A stretch of DNA of 64,000 nt, from assembly GCF_900496995.4 (NCBI RefSeq), contig NC_044010.1:1054001-1118000 (forward strand). The letters run 5' to 3'. This stretch comes from Aquila chrysaetos chrysaetos (lineage: Eukaryota > Chordata > Aves > Accipitriformes > Accipitridae). A program made the translations under genes and the position numbers. Below, in pieces: positions 12,337 to 25,000 of the stretch. The notes under the pieces are model-generated. The model saw nothing but the letters and a program-made list of their open reading frames with translations, did no database searches and was not told the origin of the DNA. Positions within the stretch are counted from its first letter, which is position 1. Every line of letters begins with the position of its first letter.

Positions 12337-15300
12337 GTAAGATCTTTGTCTTCCAACCTATTATGCTGGTCTTGCTTCCTGTTAGAAGTTGATGCATGGT
12401 TCGTGTTTCTGTTGCATTTCTTGCTCAGCCAACTGCTGGGAGCAGCTGTGCCAGAGTATTCTAAAAGCTGTTCTTCCCACCCATTTAGATTGAGAACACC
12501 ATGTTTATTAACAAGATGAAGGAGCAGCTATTGCCCGCAGAGAAGGGCTGCAGCCTGGCTCCCCCCCACTACCCTGCCTTGCTGACAGTACCCACCTCTG
12601 TGGCCCTACCCACTGGTATCTCCATGGACTCGGACACCAAGCCAGAGCAGCTGACACCACACAGCCAAGCCCCTGTGACTCAGAACATCACCGTGGTACC
12701 GGTGCAGTCTGCAGGGCTCATGACAGCAGGTAGGGGACTCCAAGGGCTTTGGCAACATACGAAGGAAACTCTGGGAAGGGGGGACAGGGGGTTCTGGAGA
12801 ATCCTTTTCGGGCTGTAGATTATTCCTAGTCTTACTGGTGGCTTGGACTGCCTTGCCATGGTTTCACTGTGAATCTCTAGGCACTCCATACATCCACGCT
12901 CTTTATGGAAGTCTGACTTCCAGCAGCGGAGACTGGGAGTGTGTTGGGGAGGGTAAGCTACTCTTCTGTTTGCGTTGTAGTCAAAAGTAGGTGTATAAAG
13001 CTTGCTTATGTGGGATAAGGAGGTTGGACATAATTAGAGATGTAATAACTGACTTCCTGCATCTTTCTTTGTTTGCAGGTCCTGGTCTAGTGATAACTTC
13101 CCCGTCAGGTTCCTTGGTGACCACAGCCGCCTCTGCCCAAACCTTTCCCATCTCAGCTCCCATGATTGTCTCTGCGCTACCCCCTGGCTCCCAGGCAGCC
13201 CTCCAGGTGGTTCCTGACCTGTCCAAGAAAGGGACAACCACCCTCTCCGAAGGTGGTGGGGGTGGCGGGGGTGGGGGAGTTGCCCCCAAACCGCCCCGGG
13301 GCCGGAAGAAGAAACGATTGCAGGAGTCGGGGCTGCCAGAGATGAGCGACCCCTTTGTGCTGTCAAACGAGGATGATGAGGACCAGCACAAGGATGGCAA
13401 GACATACAGGTGGGGAGCGGGGTTAAACCTTGACTGTTAAACATTGCATGGGGATGGGGGTGTATTTAACCCTTCAGAGGGTTACATGGGGAAGAAGAGA
13501 TCTCTGCCTTTTCCCTGTAGAGTCCCTGAGTAGTGAATCTTTCAGCTGCAGAAAGAGTTGAGTTTTCTCTCTAATCAGGAGTGTTTGCAAGCTGGTGGGT
13601 TGACCCAAAACTAAGGATCTCCTTCTTAGTGGACAGCCTTGATTTCCTGAATATACAAATGTTAATCTTACTAGGTTAGCTGATGACCAGGGTGTTACGG
13701 AGGCTAAAGTGTATCCTTGATGCCACAGCCGGGTAGTATGGCTGGTGTACTGCAGAATGCAGTACTACCTGGTGCAGCTAGAGCACTTCTGATGCAGCTG
13801 AGAGCCCTAGTGTACCTGGGTGCTCCGAATTAGGACTCCAGTCCGTCCAGTGTAAAGACTACAGACTGGAGGCACACAGAGCAGGAAGTGAACTGTGGTG
13901 ATAGTGTCCGCTCCTGTGCGCATTGCCCCTTGTGATCTCCTCCTATTCAGCATTCCCAACAAAACAGGAAAAAAAAAAAAGTGTGTTTCTGAATTAGGTG
14001 TAAGGGTGTTTCTGAGCCCTAAGGGTATCAGATAAGAGGGGGGAGAGTTCTGAGCCCTGAGGTTGGGTTTCTGAGCTTGGAGGGATGTGGCCTGAGTTTA
14101 CAAGTAAGTGGTGCAAAAGGGAGAGATTAACTAGGAGGGGATACTTAAACCAGAGGATAAGGAGCATGGGTGTTTTAGAGAAGGTGGGGACTGGACAGAG
14201 CAGGCAAGTGCTAGGGCGGAAATGTGATGGTCTGTCTTAGTTGGGAAGCAGGAGCACAGATGGGTGACCTAGTGATAGGTGTGTCTCAGGGATGATTAAG
14301 ATCATTAAGAGGCAAAGTAGTAGCCAGATGGAAACAGAAGATGGTCCCTAGCTCTTCTCACTTCCCTACTATGTGTACATCACCCTGTCTCAAACAGTTC
14401 CCCTTTTACCATCTTAGACCCTCTTTTTTTTGTACAGATTTAGTTATGTTTCTGGAATTAAGTCATAACAATATGAAGGCATCTATACAGAATCAGTGCA
14501 CCCACCCCAGGCACTGTTTCATTATTAACTATAGCATTTTTAAAATGTTTACATTTTTAAATCAATACAGCTAAATGGGTACAAAACCAGAGCTTGGATC
14601 AGCCTTTTTATTCTCTTACCCAATGTCCCAGTTCTTCCACTTTGAAAATAATCAGCGTATGGTGAAGAGGGGTGGGAGTGTTAGGTAGCTTGCTATTTGT
14701 AATCCCACCATTTATTTTGGGCCTTAGCCACAATTCCACACTACTCAAGCTGCTTACAGTCTGGGTTGCTAATTAGGTTGTTAAATATGTATTTACAGGG
14801 GACACAATTGGCAGTGAACGCTAGAATTAAAGCTGAACCAAGGCTTTAATTATAGCTCCTTGTTTACTTGTAAGTTTGGAAAAAAATGCCCAAGACCAGG
14901 TGGAGTGACTCAGCAGAAACTTTATGAACACGCATAGTCTGTGTAACAGCTCATGAAAAAGACTTTGCAGGAAAAACCAAAGGAGTTTATATGTAGGAAC
15001 ATGTAATCAGGAAGATTTCCTGTCTTCATGTTTTGTCCGAGTGTGGTACCTCTGCCTCCTCCTCCAGCCCCCATCACAAGCAAGCCTTCCTCTGAGCAGT
15101 GCTAAGGTGCAAGATAGCTAAATTGAGATTTATTGAAGACCACCAAGGAGTACTTCTGCCCTCCTTGGGATCTCCTCTTTGGTGGATGCTTTTGATGTGC
15201 AAGTTTGGAACTAAAAATGATTGTTGAAAAAATAAAGGAAAATGCTATCTTTTCTTGGAGCTGTGGGAGAGAAAACCTTTGTGAAATACAGTAAAATTGT

Positions 15301-18300
15301 TTCTCCATAATATGCATATGAATAGTTAAAACTTCAGTTAAAACCTGCAAGTTAAAACTTTGAGGACTCCTGGATTTCTTCTGTATTCTAGAGGATGATT
15401 TGGGTAGTTCCCGTTACTACGGTATGCAGATACATCCCAGCTAAATTAAGACTGGGTGAGGTTCATCTGCTCCCTTCTCAGGCTGGAGGAGGAGTTGCTT
15501 GTGGTATTCATATGTCTACGTTTGTATGATTTCACTGATTCTTCCGATGGTACACTGAGGATGATCTAGTCAGATGCCTGGAAGGAGTTGTACTATATCG
15601 ATCAACATGACTTTTTTTTAATACCCAATTCCTGAAGCCTGGGATTATTTTGTCAAATTATTTTTTGGTTTTAACTTTCTTTTTGAGGTCTGTGAGCTCT
15701 CTTGTCCTGAGTGCCTGGGCAGGTGGCTCATTTTCATAATTCCTGACTCCTAGTGTGTTGGTGAAGACAGAGTAAGGCCTTGAACAGATAGCACAGCAAG
15801 GCAGACTTGGAAGGAGTTGGAGCACAAAGGTGATACGCGTATTGCAGCTCATCCTGTTCGCTACCAAATGTAGAGATTCATGCTCCAGCAAACGGCAGCT
15901 GCTCTGCTGCTGTATCATCTCTAAAAGTGAATTAGTAGTCTGCTGAGAAAGTGGTGCAAGAATCTTTGTGTTTAGGTTTTTCCTTGTAAGAAAAGGTGCA
16001 AGGCTTTTGCCAATGATGGTGTTGCTTGCAGATCTTGGAAATCTAGCCTTAGGATCAGTCTGGCAGAGTCCTTGGTGCTTTGCTTTGTGCTATAAGAAGA
16101 ATGCTTGCACCTGGAGGGGACAGCATCTAACCCAGTCCTGTGAAGCATTTTCCTTCATGAGTAATGTCACTTCAGTCTTGTCTGGATTCATTGTCAGCTC
16201 TTTGTTAATCTTTCCTGACATCTTTGTGGAATTTACTTTTTCCGTGGAAAATGAGATTGGCATCAAGAGTCTTGCTCTCAGTGCTGGCAGTGTGAAGCAC
16301 ATGGCTGCTTCTCAGTACTTTAAAAGGTCCTGAGGAAGAGAGAGCGAGCATGGATCCTGGAGACAGTAGTATTGTTTCTTAGGACTGTTTTGGTGCCTGT
16401 ACCTGTGCACTTTTAGAAGTCTGGTGTGATGTGATCAGTGGACAAGGCTGATGAAGTGGTTCAGCCTCTCTGGGCGAGATCATGAGTGCTATCTCTCTGA
16501 CAAACAGTCCTCTAAATAGTTTCTTCTTTGCAAGAGGAAGAGAACTCTCTATAGGTGTTGCTTGGTTCCAGTATTATGTTTGTAAAGGTTGGGACAAATA
16601 CCAGTTTATAGTCTAGAATGGTTTTACAAGCTGTGCTTTGGAACCTAGGATACCAACAGAAAGGTTGTAGCCTTGAGAAGGGCCTTGCCATCACACTGTA
16701 ACCAACAAGCTCTGTGTTCCCCACCGCTAGTTCTGAGTTTCCCTGCTTTCACTAGGTTGTGGGAACAGCAGGGGTTTGGGAGACAGTAAGCAGCTGAGGA
16801 ATGGGAAGCTTCTGAAATGAATCCAGGGTGCAAAAGTGTACAGAAGCCTTAGAAGGCTTAGCAAGAAGCAGAGTTGAGCTGTAGGAGGTGAAGAAGCTGG
16901 ATGAAGGCCCCCTTCAGTGAGGAAATTAGGTACACAAGGGGTGCCAGTGGTTTGAATACAGCAGGTGGGCATATCTCATTTTAAGCCTTTTTTTTCTGCC
17001 CTGTACTGGATTTAGCATTGCTGTTTGAACTTCCCATGGTTCTGAATAGATTTGAAATCTGGTGGCTATGGATTTTGTAAGCCATGTATATCTGTGAAAA
17101 TATGGTCAAATTTGGCCAAGTTGTAAGCTTGCAAAAAATCTGTTAAGCATGCTCTGAGATGCTTTATAGTTTGTTAGTTGAAATATGCGAAGATTATATC
17201 CTCTTTGATGTTTCCTGAGGCTTGCATGACTCCAGGCACTGACCAGACTGAGTGTCTCCACAGAAGAGATAAATACATTCTAACCTCTCTCATTTTCTAT
17301 ATGAGCTGGACTACATGTGTACTCTCTCTGCAGCAATAAGCATCTTCTAGACCAGCGCTGAAGGGCCAAGCATGCTTTTCCTTTAGTCACAGCTATTCCT
17401 CCTTCTGCTTCAGAAGGCAGTCTTTTGTGCCCGGTGTTGACAGTAACCTCCCCCCTCTGATGGGCACAAAGGCAACGTGCGAGAAGACACTGCTTGGTTC
17501 AAATGTAATAGGGACGAGAATGAGATATGGGCTGGGCCCATGGAGCTGATTGTGTCCAGGAAGTCCGAAAATTTGGTAGAGCAGAGATGGGAATCGGAAA
17601 GGAGGAGAGAGAAAAGTCAAGAGCCTACAAACTAGGGAATGCAGCAGGGGATGTGATGGGGAGCCTATTTGCAAGGGCGGGATGGCACAGAGATAAGCTA
17701 TGAAGGGCCAAGGCTGGGGGGAGGAAGAAAGCACCAGATCTGCTAGGGGCTAGAAAATGAGGAGATACCTAGAATTAGCAGAACAGATGGGGTCAAGAGC
17801 ATGGGATGTGGACAGACAAAGAGAAGTGTGGGGGAGATGAGACAAATGTTAGGTAATTGAGGGAATGAAGTAGGGAAGAGTCACTGCAGCAGAGGATAAA
17901 GAGGCTGGGGCATGTGGGTAAAGAGCTTGGCCCTGGGGCTTGGTGCAGGAGAGAGGGGATTGCAACAGGCTAGAAGGCTAAGGGCAAAGCGGGAATTAAG
18001 TTTGAAGCATCAGGCAGAAAGTTTGACCACATTCCCTCCAAAGCCTAGAAATATTAAACCCAATATTTCTAAATTTTGCCATGTCTTTCATGTCAGCACA
18101 AGAATGTGACGTCCTCTGGCAAAGAACCTCATCCCCCTCTTAAGGCTAGAAAAAGGTGACAAGCTACCGTTGCTATCATTTATCATCCTAGCTGCAGTGG
18201 CAGAGGTCTGTGCAGTGGATCTTAAGATTGCTGATGACCAACGTGGGTGTCAGTATGATGCCACATGTTGGAATTTCTGTTTGCTTTTTTTAACAAGTAG

Positions 18301-19058
18301 TTCCGTGAGCAGCGGAACTAATGAAGCCTGGTTTCCAGCGGCTCTCTCCTGTGTGGATTCTCTGATGTCTAATCAAGGGTGAGCTTACTAGCCTTTCCCT
18401 CAGCAGGGGGCTCCAAGAGGGTCTCTTTTCTTTCCCCAGCTGCATATTTTTATGAAACTTCTGGTGACATTAAGATCCTTACCCCTTTTCCAGATTTGGT
18501 TGCAATTGGCTTATGATCTCAAAACTCTTAAGGAGGACAGGTGCACATGCACATCCATATATACACACACAGTTTGTACACATAAGCTTTGCTTTGTATA
18601 TGAATGCTGTGCTGGGAGGTTAGAAAATGTCAGAATTAAGACTGACCACATGCCTCAGGATATAATAAGGTAAAAACTTAGGTTATGGTAAGTTCTCTCC
18701 CTTCTGCTGAGATGTAACTCTGTGTGTGCACGTGCGTGCTCTCAGTTCATCATAGTGCCAAGCAGAAGGCACTAACAGTAAAGGTTCTGCAGTCATGAGT
18801 TTTAATTTTAGCACGTTACTTGCGTGTCAGTGGATTGAGTGTGTGCAAAGGAATGGGGGGGCAGTTACAGTTTCAACTGGGGAGAGAGAACTTCAAAACT
18901 ATTCTGTCATACATCTTATCTGATCACACCTTAATTTGGCCCGATTGAGTCAATGCACTTTGATACCATCCTTGATTATGTGATTGTAGTTATCGTGTAC
19001 GTGATGGCCTGTCAAGAGTCCTGCATGTTTACTCGGAGAACCTGAAAGGAGTGTTTTA

Positions 19059-19093
<35 letters not shown>

Positions 19094-22000
19094 ATGTGGG
19101 GTTGCAGAATTGAGAAGAATGATTTGGGGAAGAATTTGACTGCTAGTCTGAAGAACTGTAGATTATGCTTGCCTCTGCCACAGATTTGTTATGGTGTCCT
19201 ACAGCTGTGTAGTTCAGGCCTGCAGATAATCTTGCCTTGAAGCCTGTGCAAATATGAGTTAGGTCTAGTCTTCAATGGATTTGCATTTGCCGCAGGCTAA
19301 AAATGACCACAGACAGTTATCCTGAAATAATTAACATTTGGTGTTCCCAAAACCGTAATCTCTTCTCAGTTATCATTGAATAGTCCTCTGTTACATGTCA
19401 GACCCTGTTTTGCTTTGCAGAAGCATTGCATCTCGTAGCTGTAACATAGAAGTCTATAGGAGCTGTGATTTGAATGTATATAATAATAACTTTCCTTTAA
19501 AGGAAAAAAGTGGTCACAGGTATCAGTTTGGCCACTTGGAATTAGTGGGTATGTCTGTCTTGCTGTGTTTCACTCCTGTCTTTTGTCACTCCCTTCCCTT
19601 AGAAAAAATAAAACAGGGACATTGTGGGGATAGATGAGTGCTTATGGAGCACTGATACTTCTGTGGTGGGCACAACAGATGAGTGATTCTGCTTCATGAG
19701 GTTGGAATTGCATGCGGTCGATGAGGCTTGAGGCTGTACACAGAGTGGTGATGAAAAAAAATGAACACTTGCTTGTTAAGTATCTGTCTGTGCAACATAA
19801 TAAGGATGCAGTTCTGTGGAAACAGTCAATAAGGCTGTATCAGAACGCACCTGCATTGCGGAGCCAAATTATGGTGACATAGATGACCTTAATTCTGGCT
19901 TTTCCAAATTTACTAGTGCTATCTCATGGGCCTTTCGTATTCTTTTAATTTTAGCTTTTGCATGTTATCACTATACTAGGAAACACCGTATTGTGTTTTA
20001 TTGTTTTGCTGGTCTTTTATGCTAATGGTGACCGATTTCACAAATTGGTAGACAAGGTCTTAGGCTTGATGTTGTTCAATGATTTGGAGGTCAACAGAAA
20101 GTCGCAGCTGATAATTTACAGATAGAAGCAATGCTGGTGGATGGCAAAAAAAAAATAAAAATAGGGAAGCTTTATGTGGTTGTTAAACTGGAACTATTCA
20201 AGCAAAATGTGTTTTAATACAGTCTAATGGAAGGCTTAGCCTTTTGGGTAATACTGTGTGACTTCTGCAGCAGTCAGGGATTGAGTCCTAGCTGTTTGGA
20301 CACAGTGGAAAACAGTATCAGACAGAATTGTCCTGTTGGATGCTATTGAATGCCTTTGGTCTAAAGGTAAGGAACATGGGGAAACAGTATCCTGGAAAGC
20401 AATGACTCTGAAAGACTTTTAGGAATTAAGTGACATCATGTGAGCTCCCAGTGCGAGGCTGTGACAGAAGAGGGTAAATGCAACTGTTGAAAGCATAAAT
20501 GCTGGAGTCATTAAAAGAAGACAGGCAGCCTGTGAAGCATGCTGAAATACCACAAAATTCTGGGTCTGGAATTTTAAGATCATTTGGAAAAATGGACAAA
20601 ATGCAGGAATGCCCTCAAATCTGAGAACTGGAAAAGTGCTATATGGTGAAAGCATTTAAAAACACTTGCTGCCTTGCCAGGAGAGTATGCTTTTCTGTAG
20701 CCTTATCAAGCCACCAAGTGACTGAAGGATGGTGGAAATAAGTTGACTAAGATCTCTGGGTGTAGCTGATAGATTTGATGGTATATGTGCCAGTAGTGTA
20801 AATTGGTAAATGGAAGAGTAATGTTAACTTCTGAATAGGAGTTGATGCTGGGTGTAGAAGTGTGGAAGCAGAAGTACAATTTGTATGCTTTCATTTGGCA
20901 TCTTCATACTCACTGGCTTTATTTAGGTCTTACACGAGTTTTCTAGCTGTGTATCTTGGGTGTTAGTTCTGTCTCCTTTCCCCTGCCTCTTACAAAATAT
21001 TAGTAAGAAAATGTTTAACTTCAGCTTTAAAAAAATTGGGGAATGCAAGGGTTAAATTAGTATTTATCATGAACTGTGCATCCATTATTATGCTATGCTT
21101 GCATTACTTACTTCATTAACTCTGCATTGCAAAGGCAGTAAGTACGTTTCTTTCCTTGCTAAATGAACTGCTGACTCTGACAGCCTAAACTTACTCTTAC
21201 CATCTAGTTTAACTTCAGACCTTCCTGATGTGATGATTTTTTTAAATTTTTTTTTTTTAAGCTTGTGGTCTGACTTATATTTGTAGCCTAACAGAAGGAG
21301 CAAAGGCTCAATTATCTTCTAAGACTAATCTCAGTAGATACTAGGAATTTGAATTCTCAAAGCCATGTAAAAGCTTACATAGTTTTCACAACTGTGATAC
21401 TGATTAATTAAGCACTTGATTGAAAAATGCTGTTAATCCATGTTAGGCAAATTTTACTATGAGCTGGTATTTCAGATGGTATTTTATCTCATAACAGCAT
21501 CTGATGAATGAGGTGGAACATTCCATGAAAAGTGGAAAAAAATATGGCACTCTGTGCCACAGAGTTGTAGTCTAGTTGCTATAAGCATCATTTTGTTTAT
21601 GACTCATCATGATGACTTTCATATGGGAGCAGAATTAGAATTGTACATCCACCTTTTACTGGCATTTCATTATTTTTGAGGGTGTTTCTGTCTAACAGGA
21701 ATATTCTCTGAACGTCTCACTTTATTTCCCTGCAGATTCCCTATAAAAAAAAGGATTATAAACATTGGAAGGGGTTACTTTTGATCTCTGGTATATGGCT
21801 GGGTACTAAATTAACTATTTATATGAACCTCTGTGTTATTAAGACTATGTTCTCCTAGGCTGTCTAAATTTGCAGAGCCATAACAAGCAGCTGTAGGGGA
21901 TGTTGTGTCACACTGTCAATGGGAATGCTGCAGTCATTGCTGTTACTTGCTCTCAGAAAGAATACAGTCAAAGTAGTGGTAGTTTAGAAGCACAGTGGGA

Positions 22001-25000
22001 AGACAAGATTAAAAATGGATATTAAACAGAGGGGAAAAAAATAATTAATTCTTTCATATAGTGTTTTGTTCTTGCTTAGCAAGGAGCACTCCCAACTTTT
22101 CCTCTCCCCAGCCAGGAGAATTTCACTGAAGTAGAATACTGAAACGCTGCTAGTGTCAGATGTGATGTTCTCATTATCCATATAGATTTAACATTTTTTT
22201 TTAATCCATATTTGCCCACTAGAGGGCTGATTGCATCTTCCCCTTTAATATTTGATGTTGTCTGAGGCAGAATGCGAAGCCCTTAATTAAATGGATCATT
22301 TGTTCCCTTGAAAATGCCTGATACCACACGATACAAGACTCTCTGAAATGCAGCTTTCTGCTATATTCCAGGGCTTTTTTTAACTCATAAGGCTCATGAA
22401 TTTGTTAATGCTACATAACATTCTTGCCCTCTCAGGGCTGATGCTAGTTAGATGATTGGAAAATGAGTCCTTGCAAGCCTTTCTTTTTAAATATTGTTTG
22501 TAAAACAATACTGGAATGTCTATAGCTGCTAAATTCAGACAAGAGGAGTTTAGGGGGTTTTTTTGTGGGGATGTGGTTGCGTGTTTTTGCTAACCGTCAG
22601 ATTTATCTTCCATTTTTATGCAAGTGCCGGAGAGGTTTTGAAACACCTTCTTTACAATTTTATTTTTAAAATGGAAAAGGACGTTGAGTCTGTGTCTCTT
22701 CATTAAAGTTATTTTAGGGCATTTCTGACCTGAAGGCAGATATCTGACAAAGCAAATAAGTAAAGGAAAGGATGCACAGAAGTTACGGAAAATTAAGTAG
22801 ATGGCTTTATGGCACTACAGGTTTAATGCGTGGGACTACTTAGACTTGATGACATAGTAAAGTTTCATGAATTTTTCAGAACAGAATAGGCTGTTTAAAA
22901 TATGTAGTCATGTGTACAGCACAGAAGAGTTTAGTGCCCAGCATTGTAGTTAAACTAAAGCAAAACTTTTAGAAAGGTGTTTCTCTCAGAAAGGTAGCTG
23001 GATTCTCAAAATATTGATTGTAGGGGCCAGGTGATTGAGACCGTACTACAGGCTCCGAGCTTCCAAAGATGCATTATTCTCATGGTTGGAAAGATCCTAT
23101 CTCCTCTTGGATTTTTTTAACTGTCAGTTATTGTTTCTCATTGTACCTTTCTTTGCTCACAAAACAAGCCCCTAGTAATTGGTATTTTTCTGCCTACATA
23201 GATTTATATGGGTATTGACCAAGCCATCTTTTAAGCTTTTCTCCAAACCTAGATAGACTGGGCTCAGTGAATCTTTACTGCGAAGCCGATTTTCCACATG
23301 CCATCATTCTTTAAGTTTGCTGAACTTGCCTGAGTTTTTCAATAATTGTTGAGTACGTGGACTTCAGAATTAGACGTGCTGTTGTGAGAATAGTCACACC
23401 ATTCCTGTTTACAAAAATGATACCTGCTATTCCCCTTTGTTTTGGTTAGCCATATTAGCACAGCATCGCACTGGGAGCTTGTTCTCAATTGAACGGTTCC
23501 TTATCAGAGGACTGATGTTGTGTAACAGGGTTCAATTGAGAGTAATGGAAGTAAGCATCTGGTGAGAAGGAGCTTGATAAAAGTCATGCATGGGATTATG
23601 CCGTAATTGCTTGCATTAGCAGGGAGGTGGATTTGGCGACTCAGAGGCATTTTTCAGTTCAGTATTCACCTCAAAGATCTTTCTAGTGTTGCTGCTTTCA
23701 AGGATACAATCCTCATCCTGTAAGTATGACTTGATAACTGCAAAATGCATATGCTGTATTCAAGCCTAGCTTTAAACATTTCAGAAAGTCTGGAACAAGC
23801 TGCACAAGTGTTTGGAGATAGTTGGGTTTATTGAACCAAGAGCTACTTTTTAAAAAAGATTATTCTGATGTTCCTTTTTACTCCTCGTACCTCTAATAGA
23901 CCTAGGGATAAACAGCCAAATTGCTCCTGTTTGTTGATTCCAGAAGAGATTGTTGTGTGTGTGAGGTGAAATTTATGTAAGGATGTATTTAGCTTGCATG
24001 TTCTGTTAGGGTTTGCAATTAAAGTGGATTAAGAGAAAGATGAAGGTAGGAAACGTGGGAAAAACTGTTAGAGGTGATAACGAATGATGGGGAGGAAAAG
24101 ACGTTACGGCAGGTGTGTGGTAGAGTGCTTGCTAGGGAGGCATGGCTTCCAGTTAAATGGCTTAAAATCAAGCTGTAGCTTGGAAGGGCCTGTGGAAGTT
24201 AAGGTAGGTGCTGGATAAATATTGCCTACGTTACATACGCTAATCAGACTGCACACTTCATAAAGCTTCTGGCTCCAATGTAAATAGTCACAATAGTAGA
24301 TGTAATGAAGTATCCTCCTGGGAGGAGATGGATATGGGGAAGAGCAGGATCAACTCTGTGACTTGTAAGACCCGCAGAGACTGCTGTCACTGAGCAGTTT
24401 TGTGAACACTTGTAAAATTTGAGGAAATTCCCAGACAAAAACATAAGTCAGCCTGCTGTGAAGGTTGAATTCATGTTAGCCAGACTTCTTCTGGGTGGCA
24501 TTTTTTCTCTCAGCTGTGACCCTGGAAGTTCCAAGTGCAGGTTCAATTTTGTCTTGTTTAATTGAAAAGTCTGCAAATGGAAAAACTAAGTTCAGAGAAA
24601 CCTTAACTCTGCCCCTTGGTTGGCACACCTTTGGGGGAAAAAAAAAAAAAGTCCAGTAACTTGGATGCAGCTTCTATCTCTCTGTCAAATTACCAACCAC
24701 AAAAGCTTTTACCATCTTGAATTGTAAAACAGTGCAAGCTTCTCTTAACAGCCTGGTGTCATGATGGAGGAACAGTTTTTAACAGCAGCATCCATAGCAG
24801 ATAGATGCCAACTGCTTCTTCCTGTTCAAAGAGTCTGTGTGTTACCAAATACGTTTCTGATCATTATGGGAACAGATGGATCCGAACTCCTAGACAAAAC
24901 ATTTTGCATCACATCAGTAAGGTTGAAATGATGAAAGCCCATTAGACCAGTGAAATACCACGTTTGATATCCAGAGTATCTTTGTGAGACCCACTAGGAA

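Noticed and set aside
12079-12519. Frame of 146 codons spanning the first ZNF384 coding exon
   Set aside because: It reads through intron sequence and the true exon is in another register with matching ZNF384 residues.
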